Of a DNA stretch of 64,000 nucleotides, positions 54,543-63,890 are shown in pieces. Source of the stretch: Treponema sp. UBA4873. GTDB taxonomy: Bacteria > Spirochaetota > Spirochaetia > Treponematales > Treponemataceae. The translations under genes and the position numbers were made by a program. Within the stretch, counting starts at the first letter, position 1. Every line of letters starts with the position of its first letter. Below the pieces are notes generated by a model. That model did not search any database. It was not told where the DNA came from and saw only the letters and a list, made by a program, of their open reading frames with translations. Where the stretch lies: NCBI GenBank assembly GCA_002399405.1, contig DHDP01000002.1, forward strand, positions 62,001 to 126,000. Reading direction: 5' to 3'.

Positions 54543-56159
54543 ATGAAAAAATATATCTGTACCATCGTAAGTATTGTTTTTCTTTCAGCGCTCGGAGCGC
54601 AGAATACCACGGGCAATCAAAATGTAAAAACGCTGCAGACCCAGATGACGCAACGAATTTTCGGAAGTCAGAGCTCAGATACATCAGGCAATCAATCTTC
54701 CGATACGATGAATAAAACTTCTACCGGTACGTCAGGTAATCAGACTGCAAATATATCGAATAAAACGTCCGGGATGAATTTTGTTCCTAATGCACAGATG
54801 GCTATGTCGTCTTCCGACTATCTTGTCACAGCAGGCGATATCTACACACTGGCGTTTGCGGTAAACAGTACGCCCGTTACTTATACAATCTCCGTCGATT
54901 CTTCGTACAAAATCCGCGTCGCAAACATCACGGTGCTCGACGCTTCGGGGAAAACGTTTCTGCAGCTCAAGCGCCTTGTGGAACAAATTGTTACGGAAAA
55001 CTATCATCTGAGCGGCGTTCAGTTCATTCTCACATCACCGGCTGTCTTCAATGTAGAAATCATGGGAGAGGTTCAGGAGACACAGACAAAACCCGCATGG
55101 GCGCTTTCTCGTCTTTCTTCGCTGCTCGAGGAAATGGAAACGCCGTATTCTTCCGAACGGAATGTTACGATAACATCCGAATCAGGCGTAAAAAAATCGT
55201 ACGATTTGTTCAAAGCGGCGCGGCGCGGAGACTTGTCGCAGGATCCGTACGTTCGTCCCGGCGACACGGTCACGGTAAACCGTATTACGCGTAAAGTAAC
55301 AATAACGGGCTCCGTCGAACGCCCCGGAACATACGAACTGCTCGACGGTGAAAACCTCAGACAGCTTATCGCTTATTACGGGAACGGACTGCAGGAACTT
55401 GCGGATACAAGCCGCATCGAACTTACACGCCTCATCGACGAGAACGAAAAACCTGGTAAAAAAATCTATCTTGCCCAGAAATCGATCGACGACGATTATC
55501 CGCTCGTCTGTTACGATTCTGTTTTTATCTCGAGCTATACGGAACTCCAGCCGGTTATGTTCATGGACGGAGCGCTCTATCTTCAATCAGAAACAATGAC
55601 GGGGAGCGAAAAAGGGATTGCACCTGAAAGTTCCGCGCACGTCGCCGTCTCATTTCAGTCCGGTGAAAACTATGCGTTCCTTATCCGTCGTTACAAAACA
55701 ATGTTTTCCGCCGTATCAGACATTGAGAATGCGTACATCATCAGAAAAGGACAGGATATTCCGATCGACATAAGCAGAATCCTGTACGACGCTTCGTACT
55801 ACAGTCCGGAATTCGTACAGCCGTACGACACGCTCATGATTCCGTTCAAACAGGCCTTCGTTTCCGTCGCAGGTGCGGTGAACACACCCGGACGGTATCC
55901 GTACATTCCGGGACGGACGTGGGACTACTATATCGGTCTTGCAGGCGGTTTCGTCGTAGATAAAAATAACAATCAGACAATTACTATAAAGGATATAAAA
56001 GGAAATATTCTGCAGAAAAGCGATCCGATTACTCCGGAAACGACGATTACGGCCGCAACGAATTCGTTCACGTACTACTTCAGCAAATACTCGCCCGTCA
56101 TAACGACGTTTCTTTCGCTCATCTCTGTAACTGCTACGTTAATCGCCGTTACTCAGTAA
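54543..56159 (+). CDS. Wza-like polysaccharide export protein (SLBB domains)
   Basis: 538 aa. Signal peptide, then a Ser/Thr/Asn-rich segment with SGNQ repeats (about 20-80), the Poly_export domain (DYLVTAGDIYTLAF, VRPGDTVTVNRITRKVTITGSVERPGTYEL) and SLBB segments (AFVSVAGAVNTPGRYPYIPG), and a C-terminal membrane helix (VITTFLSLISVTATLIAV). No lipobox. Forms the outer-membrane exit for polysaccharide. Confidence 0.9.
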   Translation: MKKYICTIVSIVFLSALGAQNTTGNQNVKTLQTQMTQRIFGSQSSDTSGNQSSDTMNKTSTGTSGNQTANISNKTSGMNFVPNAQMAMSSSDYLVTAGDIYTLAFAVNSTPVTYTISVDSSYKIRVANITVLDASGKTFLQLKRLVEQIVTENYHLSGVQFILTSPAVFNVEIMGEVQETQTKPAWALSRLSSLLEEMETPYSSERNVTITSESGVKKSYDLFKAARRGDLSQDPYVRPGDTVTVNRITRKVTITGSVERPGTYELLDGENLRQLIAYYGNGLQELADTSRIELTRLIDENEKPGKKIYLAQKSIDDDYPLVCYDSVFISSYTELQPVMFMDGALYLQSETMTGSEKGIAPESSAHVAVSFQSGENYAFLIRRYKTMFSAVSDIENAYIIRKGQDIPIDISRILYDASYYSPEFVQPYDTLMIPFKQAFVSVAGAVNTPGRYPYIPGRTWDYYIGLAGGFVVDKNNNQTITIKDIKGNILQKSDPITPETTITAATNSFTYYFSKYSPVITTFLSLISVTATLIAVTQ

Positions 56160-56166
56160 ATATCGA

Positions 56167-57282
56167 TTATTTCCGGTGAGGCAGCAGAAGGCCTGCAAGC
56201 AGCGCGGTAAACGGCGCCGTCGCAGCGAGACCGAAACTGCCGCCGATCGTGTCGATGATTTCCGCGGCAATCCGTTTATAATTAAGAATATTATACACCG
56301 GCGTTCCCTGCGCCATGAACGTCATGAGAAGCGCTATGCTGCTGCCCGAATACGCGAGCAGAAGAGTCGTCGTCATGGTCCCCATAGCGGCGCGTGCAAC
56401 GGTCATCCCCGACTTAATCGCGTCGCGCCGTGAAATATCAGGACGGTTGCGAACGACTTCGCTCACCGCGGACGTTATGTCGACGGAGAGGTCCATGACT
56501 GCGCCGCTCGCGCCGATGCAGATGCTGCTCATGAATATGCGCGTAAGATTGAGCGACTCGAATCCTGCATACAGCAGAGATTCCGAGTACGCCATGATTG
56601 CGCCGTGGATTTTAAATCCTTTGGTACAGAAAATCGACAGAGCGGCAGTAAGCAGAATGCCGAGCATTGCACCGGAAAACGACGAAAGCAGCCGTTTGTC
56701 GAATCCGTAGACGAGCGCAAGAATTGCAAGCGTAAGAAACGCGGTGATCGCGAGTCCGGCCAGCACCGGATCTATGCCTTTCAGGTACAGCGGTACGAGC
56801 AGCTTCCATATTGCAAGTACTGTCAGTATGAACGACACAACCGCACGCGCGCCGACGCCGCGGGCAAAAAAAATCAGGAACAGCGCGAACGCGACGGCCA
56901 GAATAAGTTCGCCGGAAAGGCGGTAGTGGTCTATGAGATTAACGGAAATGAGTTCTCCGTTGTCGTGATGCACGACGGCCTGCGCCGTGTCGCCCGGTAC
57001 AAAAAGTTTGTCTTCCTCGAGCGAACCGTTCAGCATGTTCCAGCCTTCCGCCGTCCGGCCCCTGAACTCGCCGTTAATAAATTCCACTGTGCACACCTGC
57101 TGTCCGTAGCGGATAAGTCCCGTGTCGCGGATGCGGCTGTTGTCGACGGAAATAACTTTTACTTTGCATTTCACCGCATCGCGGAACTGAAGCGCGCCTT
57201 CGAACCCTGTCGGCAGCAGAAGTAAAACAACGATGCAGACAACCGACGCAATAACCGCCGCAGCGCTCGTATCTTTGCGCAT
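56167..57282 (-). CDS. YibE/F-family membrane protein
   Basis: 371 aa; ATG at 57282 (a GTG lies one codon upstream). One N-terminal helix, an extracytoplasmic beta-rich segment (about 30-125), then seven or so helices with IGASGAVMDLSVDITSAVSEV and TVARAAMGTMTTTLLLAYSGSS, which are the YibE/F signature. Role unknown. The start overlaps the stop of the small upstream gene. Confidence 0.87.
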   Translation of the reverse strand: MRKDTSAAAVIASVVCIVVLLLLPTGFEGALQFRDAVKCKVKVISVDNSRIRDTGLIRYGQQVCTVEFINGEFRGRTAEGWNMLNGSLEEDKLFVPGDTAQAVVHHDNGELISVNLIDHYRLSGELILAVAFALFLIFFARGVGARAVVSFILTVLAIWKLLVPLYLKGIDPVLAGLAITAFLTLAILALVYGFDKRLLSSFSGAMLGILLTAALSIFCTKGFKIHGAIMAYSESLLYAGFESLNLTRIFMSSICIGASGAVMDLSVDITSAVSEVVRNRPDISRRDAIKSGMTVARAAMGTMTTTLLLAYSGSSIALLMTFMAQGTPVYNILNYKRIAAEIIDTIGGSFGLAATAPFTALLAGLLLPHRK

Positions 57283-57509
57283 CACATTGATCCGTAGCAG
57301 CTCAGGCTGTTGTAAAAAAGCATCGGATCTATGTACACATTCTTATGTGAAAAATCAGGAGCTGAAAGACTGATACACTGTACATGCAGGGCATGCAGTC
57401 TGTCATGCAGCTGAATCATACGAACAATACAGCCGCGGAGAAAATCAGTCACGTTCAACCGCAGCAGTTCAATCCGGTACCGTATTTCATACTTCACTGT
57501 TTCTTTCAT
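57282..57509 (-). CDS. Small unknown protein upstream of yibE/F
   Basis: 75 aa from the ATG at 57509, which has GGAGCAGG; an ATG at 57521 is also possible. Charged helix (VKYEIRYRIELLRLNVTDFLRGCIVRMIQLHDRLHAL). No family. TGATG overlap with the next gene suggests coupling. Confidence 0.5.
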   Translation of the reverse strand: MKETVKYEIRYRIELLRLNVTDFLRGCIVRMIQLHDRLHALHVQCISLSAPDFSHKNVYIDPMLFYNSLSCYGSM

Positions 57510-57534
57510 ATCCTGCTCCATAAATCAATTCCCT

Positions 57535-57580
57535 GAAAAAATCCGGCAGCGCATCAAGGAGGAAAACACACTCTGCCGGA
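57535..57580 (-). terminator. Intrinsic terminator after alkaline phosphatase
   Basis: Minus-strand RNA: tccggcag and ctgccgga pair (8 bp, 23-nt loop), followed by six U. It lies 29 bp beyond the phosphatase stop. Confidence 0.75.
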
Positions 57581-57608
57581 CCCATGACTTTTTTTACATC
57601 AGCTCACT

Positions 57609-59159
57609 TTAGTCCTGTCTTACTTCCGTAAGTACGGCAAGTTTTTTATAGATGTCAGTATTGTCGTAGTACCCGCTGAAGCGCTCCTGTCCGCTGCCTT
57701 TCGCGAACACGGGGACGGGGAGACCTGTGTGCGAATACGACGTGAATCCTATGCCGCTCTTGCTGTTGATGATGTGCGTGAGCGTTACGGTGAGCGGTTC
57801 GTACGTTCCGTACAGCTCGTATTCCTGCTGCGAGCGGTTTTTGTCTCCGCTCATCGTCTTGTCGTATGCCGATTTTATGCGTCCGTATTCGTAGTCGGTA
57901 AGATACACTCCGCCGTTCTTATCCCGGCCGGCATCGTGAGCTGCAGCGTCGGGTGCTTTCAGGCCGAACAATGCCGTAACGTCTTTCATAACACTGTCGA
58001 AGGGCGTTCTGTTCCTTTTGTAATTCGCAACATAACCGCTGTCGAACTTTGCATATGAAATTTTCTGATTCTCAAGCGTGCGGAAAAACAGGTTGTAATC
58101 TGTTCCGGCAAATCCGATTGTCAAACCGCCCGTTTCATGATCGGCAGTAACAAGTATCAGCGTTTCATTGGGATGTTTGTTATAGAAAGTAATCGCTTCT
58201 TCCACCGCGTCGGAAAGCGCTATCGTATCGGCAATCGACGAACGGGCGTCGTTCGCGTGGCAGGCCCAGTCTATCTTTCCGCCCTCGACCATCATGAAAA
58301 AACCTTTTTTGTTGTCGAGCACTTCGATTCCTTTCTTTACGTAATCGCGGAGCGCCCATTCGCCGCTCTTCCGGTCCTGGTCGTAGCTCATGGCATCTTC
58401 ATCCGCAAGTGTCTCCGCAACGACGACGGCCTTATCGCCGTTCTTCAGCGCCGCCGCATCATTCTGCGTGAACACTACTTTGTAGCCGGACTGATTCGCG
58501 AGGTCGTAAATGCTCGTCTTGTCCTTGTTTTTGTCCTGCGGTTCCATAAGGGCGCCGCCCGCAAAATACTCGAAACCGCTCGCAATAAGTTCGAGCCCGA
58601 TGGGATAATTGCTCTTGCGGCTCGCCTGATGCGCATACATCGCGGCCGGCGTCGCATGATTCAGATTGACCGTGCTCAGAACGCCGATCTTCCATCCTTT
58701 CTGAGCTTTAAGCTGTTCGGCAATCGTACGGAATTTAATTTTCTTCGTGATGTCGACGTTGATCGAATTCGAATGCGTTTTCTTCCCCGTAAGAATCGAC
58801 GTTGCCGTCGACGCAGAATCGGGAGCGAACGATGTCGCATCGTACGTCTGCGCGCTGCCCGCAACAGGAAAATCAATAAAACTCAGAGAACCTCCAGCGG
58901 GCGAATCGTCCGGGTTCGTCGAGTTTTTAACAACGTCCACAATACCGCCTGCGTCTTTTCCTGAATAATACACAGCAGACTGTACCTGCGGATAGCTCAT
59001 TCCGTCACCGATGAAAAGGAATACGTACTTCGGCGTAAATTCCTTCGCATGGGCAGGTGTTAGAGCAAAGAATGCGATGCCGAGCGCAATCGCTGCAAGC
59101 AGTTTGAAAAAGTTGCGCACAGTCTCTTCTGAGTTTTCACCGTTTCTTCCCTTTGTCAT
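57609..59159 (-). CDS. phoA: Alkaline phosphatase
   Basis: 516 aa with signal peptide (about 14-38), so periplasmic or surface. FLFIGDGMSYPQ (metal Asp), PDSASTATSILTG with the nucleophile Ser, HATPAAMYAHQASR, EGGKIDWACHANDA and TADHETGGL supply the metal ligands. Hydrolyses phosphomonoesters. GGAGG before the ATG. Divergent from a barrel porin. Confidence 0.93.
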   Translation of the reverse strand: MTKGRNGENSEETVRNFFKLLAAIALGIAFFALTPAHAKEFTPKYVFLFIGDGMSYPQVQSAVYYSGKDAGGIVDVVKNSTNPDDSPAGGSLSFIDFPVAGSAQTYDATSFAPDSASTATSILTGKKTHSNSINVDITKKIKFRTIAEQLKAQKGWKIGVLSTVNLNHATPAAMYAHQASRKSNYPIGLELIASGFEYFAGGALMEPQDKNKDKTSIYDLANQSGYKVVFTQNDAAALKNGDKAVVVAETLADEDAMSYDQDRKSGEWALRDYVKKGIEVLDNKKGFFMMVEGGKIDWACHANDARSSIADTIALSDAVEEAITFYNKHPNETLILVTADHETGGLTIGFAGTDYNLFFRTLENQKISYAKFDSGYVANYKRNRTPFDSVMKDVTALFGLKAPDAAAHDAGRDKNGGVYLTDYEYGRIKSAYDKTMSGDKNRSQQEYELYGTYEPLTVTLTHIINSKSGIGFTSYSHTGLPVPVFAKGSGQERFSGYYDNTDIYKKLAVLTEVRQD

Positions 59160-59315
59160 TTTATGACCTCCATCTGCGCGGAGTGTAAAAAAACCGCGTT
59201 AGAAAATGATGAATCGTATGTAAAAAAATCAGTGCGCTTTTTCACGTTCTGCTCATCGGTATTTAACAGAGCATCGTTACTCTCGTTTCAGTTTCTAAAT
59301 GCAAAGGAGTGTTTT

Positions 59316-60398
59316 ATGAACAAAAAAACAACAGCAGCAGCGGCAGCGCTGCTCATTTCCGCAGCGGCATTCGCCGACGGATTCACCGTAAGCGGTTACC
59401 TCCGCGCGGGACTTTCTTCAACGTTCGAAGAGAAGCCGGTTCTGAATACGAACACATGGCTCGGCGGCATCTACTTCAACGGCGACAGCGCCAAAACACG
59501 CGGACGTGTGAACATTGCGTGGGACGGCAAAAACGACGCAGGAAATTCCTACGGCGCATTCCTCCGCCTCGAGTACACCGGGGCAGATGAAGCAGCCTCC
59601 GAAAGCTGGGGATACGGCGGAGTAAGCTATGCGCAGGCATACGCTGGTCTGTTCGGCAACGTCGTCACAGTCGCAGCCGGAAAACTCAAGGACAACTGGA
59701 TCGCTTCATCGGGATTTGAAGCATATTCCGTGCTCGACAAAAAATCAGGCGCGGCGATTACTATTACACCGCTCGCCGGTCTGAACCTTACGGGAGCAGC
59801 AATCATCGATCCGACCTATGACGGTACACCGTCCTCAATCGAGCTGAACGGCAACACGTTCCTCGGCGGTGCAAAATACACGACCGGCGACAAGCTGTTC
59901 ACCGCAGCGGCGTCGTTTGCAGGATACGGTACGTTTGTCGGAAACGTCGTATACAGCGGAACAAAAGATGCCGGAGTAAAAGGCCTGCTCGTATCCGCTG
60001 AGACAACGATAGACACGCACAAAGACACTGCAGACTTCGTACAGAAACAGCGCGCAGTCATCGACGAACAGGTTCAGTACACGGGAATCGACCAGTGGAC
60101 ATTCGGCGTGCTTGCTTTCCAGTATCTCGACAAAACATCAGTCGACGGCGACAGCGACTTCACTCTTGCCATTACACCGGCCGTCGCATATCAGCTGAAC
60201 AGCTTCATCAAATTCTCCGTTGAAGGCACGATAAACGTACCGGTATACGATGACGCTCCGAAAAGCTATGCAACAATCGTACCGGCTGTAACGCTGATCT
60301 CCGATAAAATGGCCAACGTGTACGTGTGGACTTCAATCTCCACAGATCAGGATCAGGCAAAGAGCTGCGCCGGTGTAGGCGTAAAACGCGACTTCTAG
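59316..60398 (+). CDS. Outer-membrane beta-barrel porin-like protein
   Basis: 360 aa from the ATG at 59316 with AAGGAG; an upstream in-frame ATG at 59163 would make an unlikely N-terminus. Signal peptide (KKTTAAAAALLISAAAFA), then repeated amphipathic strands and a terminal GVGVKRDF ending in Phe, as required for barrel insertion. Resembles treponemal outer-membrane barrel proteins. Divergent from phoA. Confidence 0.8.
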   Translation: MNKKTTAAAAALLISAAAFADGFTVSGYLRAGLSSTFEEKPVLNTNTWLGGIYFNGDSAKTRGRVNIAWDGKNDAGNSYGAFLRLEYTGADEAASESWGYGGVSYAQAYAGLFGNVVTVAAGKLKDNWIASSGFEAYSVLDKKSGAAITITPLAGLNLTGAAIIDPTYDGTPSSIELNGNTFLGGAKYTTGDKLFTAAASFAGYGTFVGNVVYSGTKDAGVKGLLVSAETTIDTHKDTADFVQKQRAVIDEQVQYTGIDQWTFGVLAFQYLDKTSVDGDSDFTLAITPAVAYQLNSFIKFSVEGTINVPVYDDAPKSYATIVPAVTLISDKMANVYVWTSISTDQDQAKSCAGVGVKRDF

Positions 60399-60452
60399 GA
60401 CATACAGAAAAAATTAATCATTAATTAATGTAAATTTCTGTAACCTTTTTAC

Positions 60453-60487
60453 AACTCCGTCACTTTAAAAGTGACGGAGTTTTTTTA
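60453..60487 (+). terminator. Intrinsic terminator between porin and hemolysin III genes
   Basis: aactccgtcactt and aagtgacggagtt form a 13-bp stem with a 3-nt loop, followed by seven T. The T-run ends a few bases before the ATG at 60493. Confidence 0.92.
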
Positions 60488-60492
60488 TTTTT

Positions 60493-61155
60493 ATGCATAC
60501 ACAGAACGTACATTTAAAAAACTATTCTGCCGGTGAAGAAATATTCAATTCGGTCAGTCACGGGACAGGTGCGGGACTTTCTGCAGCTGCCATTCCGCTG
60601 CTTGTCGTTCACGCGGTCCGCAGTGCACCTGCCGGTTTAACTCCGCTGTACGTCGTAAGTTTCGCCGTATTCGGCGTATCCCTGTTCATTTTATACACGG
60701 TCTCGACGCTGTATCACGCGCTCACTTCGTACGAAGCAAAGCGCGTGTTCCGCATATTCGATCATTCGTCGATTTACCTGCTGATAGCCGGGTCATATAC
60801 GCCGTTCTGTCTCGCGGCCCTTCACGGTGCGCTCGGCTGGACGCTGGCCGGTATTATCTGGGGATTGTCCATTGCAGGCATCGTTCTCTATTGTGTACTC
60901 GGAAACAAACTGCGCGCAGTATCGACCGCCACGTACATCGTTCTCGGATGGATTATTGTTTTCGCATTCAGACCTCTGTCGCACGCCGTACCGCACATTT
61001 CACTCGTCTATATGATTGCAGGTGGAATTGCATATACTGCAGGATGTCCGTTTTATGCGCTGAAAAAAATAAAATGGATGCATTCCGTATTCCATTTGTT
61101 CATGCTCGCCGGCAGCACGCTGCATTTTTTATCGGTATATACGATGATACCGTAA
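60493..61155 (+). CDS. Hemolysin III / PAQR-like membrane protein
   Basis: 220 aa, seven membrane helices. FNSVSHGTGAGLS, STLYHAL, FRIFDHSSIYLLIAGSYTPFC and HSVFHLFMLAGSTLHF carry the metal-ligand His/Asp set of the hemolysin III/PAQR family. No ribosome site fits between the terminator T-run and the ATG. Confidence 0.92.
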   Translation: MHTQNVHLKNYSAGEEIFNSVSHGTGAGLSAAAIPLLVVHAVRSAPAGLTPLYVVSFAVFGVSLFILYTVSTLYHALTSYEAKRVFRIFDHSSIYLLIAGSYTPFCLAALHGALGWTLAGIIWGLSIAGIVLYCVLGNKLRAVSTATYIVLGWIIVFAFRPLSHAVPHISLVYMIAGGIAYTAGCPFYALKKIKWMHSVFHLFMLAGSTLHFLSVYTMIP

Positions 61156-61235
61156 ACGGATTACGATCATTGACAAATCACCGGCGTTATCGTCTTAATA
61201 CGGTGAGCAGTAAAGCACACAGGAGGATACAGTAT

Positions 61236-61682
61236 ATGAACCGGAAATTAAAGATTGCCCTTGTTGCTCACGACAACCGGAAAGCGGAAATCGTCGACTG
61301 GGCTGTTTATAACGCGACTATGCTCGCAGAGCACAAACTCATCTGCACCGGCACTACCGGCAGTCTTATTAAAAAAGCGTTCGAGAAAAAAGGCGTGCAG
61401 GCAGACATTACCTGCATGCACTCGGGACCGCTCGGAGGAGACGCCGAAATTGCCGCGCTTGTCGTTCAGAAGCAGATTGACCTCGCCGTTTTTTTAATCG
61501 ACGACCTGAATCCGCAGCCGCACGAAGCGGACATCCAGATGCTTCTGCGTCAGTGCAGGGTGCACAACGTACCCATCGCCTGCAACAGATACAGCGCCGA
61601 CCTCATGATAACAAGCCCGCTCTGGGACGACGTAACGTACGTACCGACGGAACCGCTGTACGTAAAATTCAACAGGGAATAA
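61236..61682 (+). CDS. mgsA: Methylglyoxal synthase
   Basis: 148 aa from the ATG at 61236 with AGGAGG. LVAHDNRKAEIVDW, TGTTGSLI, HSGPLGGDAEIAALV with the phosphate-binding loop, and FLIDDLNPQPHEADIQMLLRQC with catalytic Asp. Converts dihydroxyacetone phosphate to methylglyoxal. Confidence 0.96.
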   Translation: MNRKLKIALVAHDNRKAEIVDWAVYNATMLAEHKLICTGTTGSLIKKAFEKKGVQADITCMHSGPLGGDAEIAALVVQKQIDLAVFLIDDLNPQPHEADIQMLLRQCRVHNVPIACNRYSADLMITSPLWDDVTYVPTEPLYVKFNRE

Positions 61683-61688
61683 CTCCGC

Positions 61689-63890
61689 TTACACTTTGAA
61701 TTTTTCCACGGCTGCGGCAAGATTGCCGATGCTTTTCTGATTGTGCTTCGTCAAATCGTTGACGCTGTTGATCGAATCGTTTATCTGCGTAATCCCTGCC
61801 GCCATTTCTTTCATGCCCGACGTTATTTCCTCAGACAGCCGCATCAGTTCCGTCATTTCGTGATTCACAGCGTTCGTGGCGCTCTGCATTGAAGTACCGC
61901 CCGTCTTAACGTCCATCGTGACTTCGTTAATCTGCTTCATCGCCGCAAGAACCTGACCGCCGCCTTCGGACTGTTCCTGCATAGCCTGCATGATAGTCGT
62001 TTCCTGCTGTGCCACAGCCTGCGTAAGCGTGTAAATCCGGTTGAATTTTTCCTGAAGTACGGCGGATGATTCCGCAACATCCTGTATGCTCTTCAAAACA
62101 TTCTTCAGATTCGTCGTAATCGATTTCCCCTGCTTGTTTGAATCCTCCGCAAGTTTTCTGATTTCATCTGCAACGACCGCAAATCCCTGCCCCGATGTTC
62201 CCGCGTGAGCCGCTTCAATAGCCGCATTCATTGCAAGCAGGTTTGTCTGGCTTGCAATGTTCTGAATAATTTTACTTGCTTCAAGAAGCGATTTCGACTG
62301 CTGTAGAATTTTCCCGGCAGACTCACTCGATTTTCCTATGTCCTGTTTCCCCTGTTCCGACGCGTCCTCAAGAGATTTTATCGTCGTACCGTTTTTTTCA
62401 AGGATTTTTGTCACCGAACGTATATTTGCAACCATTTCCTCAATAGCCGCCGATGATTCGACAACGCTTGAAGACTGATTCTCGATGCTCTTCACAAACC
62501 GCCCGAGGTCCGTATTTATCTGTTCTACCGATCCCGTCGTCTTCCGCACGCTGTCGTTATGCTGCTGTATCTGCAGGTCGACGCTGTCGATGTTCGACTT
62601 TATCTGATTGGCGGCAGCGGCAGTATTATTCATGTTGCCCGCAAGCGTCGAAGCGGACAGCTCCATCGCATTCGTCTCACTTTTTACGGCCCTGACCGAT
62701 TCCTGAATTTTCTCAATCGTCTGATTGAAATACGTATACATCTCGCCGAGTTCGTCCGTCCTTGCAATCTTCATCCGCACCGTCAGATCGCCGTCTCCCT
62801 GCGCAATGTTCTTCATCGCGGCGGCGCCCTGCCTTATTTTTTTTACCGTCGATCTGATTGTAAGACTTGTTAACACAAGGGCTACGGCCGTTGCGGTAAC
62901 AAATATCAGCAGTATGGTTCGTATGATTGCGAGAGAATCCGCGTCGATTTCCCGTTCGGGTACGTTTATCCCCATGAACCAGACCTGGTCCGCCTCAAGG
63001 ACTTTGAAGGGAACATAATACTTCAGTATTTTCCGTCCGTTCTCACGTGCGGAAATTTTGAACGATTTCATATCGGTCTCACTCTTCGTAAACAATCCTG
63101 TCGTACGGTAGTCCGAAAAAGCCGGAAGCCGTTCCCCCTCCAAAGAGGCATCCTTATCGACGGCAACGATTCCGCCCGCGGAAATCAGCGAAATATAACC
63201 GCTCGAATAAAGCGACACGCTGCTGAGCAGTTCGGTCAGTTTATCCATCGCCATGTCGATGCCGATAACGCCGACTGCCTTTCCCGCCTTATTGCGGATG
63301 GGGAACGCAACGCCCGACACGAGCATCAGCTTACCGTCCACTTCATATCTTTTGGGATCGATAAGAACGCCTTTTTTACTCTTCAGAGGATATTCGTACC
63401 ATGAGCTTCCTCCGTACGCGGTAAGCGCCGTGCATGAAATTTTCCCTGCGGTCTTCGTCCAGTACGGGATAAACCGCCCCGTACCGTCGTGGTTCTCCGT
63501 TCCCGCGTATTCATCATCCATTCCGTCGAGCGCATCGGGCTCCCAGCACGTCCATGCATCGACGAACGTGTCGTTCTTTTCAAGCGTCTCCTCCAGAATC
63601 CGGTTAATATATCCGCGCCTGTCCGCCGCGGAAATCGCTTCAAAATTCGCGGCCGCTACGGCAAGCGACCGGCACGTGCTGTATTCATTCGCAAGTATGT
63701 TCGAAGTTTTTTCCAGATAATGAGAAGTCGTCTCGTCAAGATATTTATCCGAAAGCTTATTAAAAGTCGTGCTGACATTTCTGCCGAGAAACAAACCGCT
63801 GACGACAAGCGTCAGTACAAGTGCCGTACCAAGCAGAAAAATCATTTCACGGCGAATACTGCCCGTAATCCATTTTCCGGCTGCACCCAT
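61689..63890 (-). CDS. Methyl-accepting chemotaxis protein with double-Cache sensor
   Basis: 733 aa. Membrane helix near residues 16-33, dCache_1 sensor (about 35-300; YIPYWTKTAGKI, GVIGIDMAMDKL), second helix (about 315-340), HAMP (RQGAAAMKNIAQGDGDLTVRM), and the signalling hairpin with IASQTNLLAMNAAIEAAHAGTSG at its tip. GGAGG precedes the ATG. The 110 bp beyond it to the window end show no gene. Confidence 0.95.
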   Translation of the reverse strand: MGAAGKWITGSIRREMIFLLGTALVLTLVVSGLFLGRNVSTTFNKLSDKYLDETTSHYLEKTSNILANEYSTCRSLAVAAANFEAISAADRRGYINRILEETLEKNDTFVDAWTCWEPDALDGMDDEYAGTENHDGTGRFIPYWTKTAGKISCTALTAYGGSSWYEYPLKSKKGVLIDPKRYEVDGKLMLVSGVAFPIRNKAGKAVGVIGIDMAMDKLTELLSSVSLYSSGYISLISAGGIVAVDKDASLEGERLPAFSDYRTTGLFTKSETDMKSFKISARENGRKILKYYVPFKVLEADQVWFMGINVPEREIDADSLAIIRTILLIFVTATAVALVLTSLTIRSTVKKIRQGAAAMKNIAQGDGDLTVRMKIARTDELGEMYTYFNQTIEKIQESVRAVKSETNAMELSASTLAGNMNNTAAAANQIKSNIDSVDLQIQQHNDSVRKTTGSVEQINTDLGRFVKSIENQSSSVVESSAAIEEMVANIRSVTKILEKNGTTIKSLEDASEQGKQDIGKSSESAGKILQQSKSLLEASKIIQNIASQTNLLAMNAAIEAAHAGTSGQGFAVVADEIRKLAEDSNKQGKSITTNLKNVLKSIQDVAESSAVLQEKFNRIYTLTQAVAQQETTIMQAMQEQSEGGGQVLAAMKQINEVTMDVKTGGTSMQSATNAVNHEMTELMRLSEEITSGMKEMAAGITQINDSINSVNDLTKHNQKSIGNLAAAVEKFKV

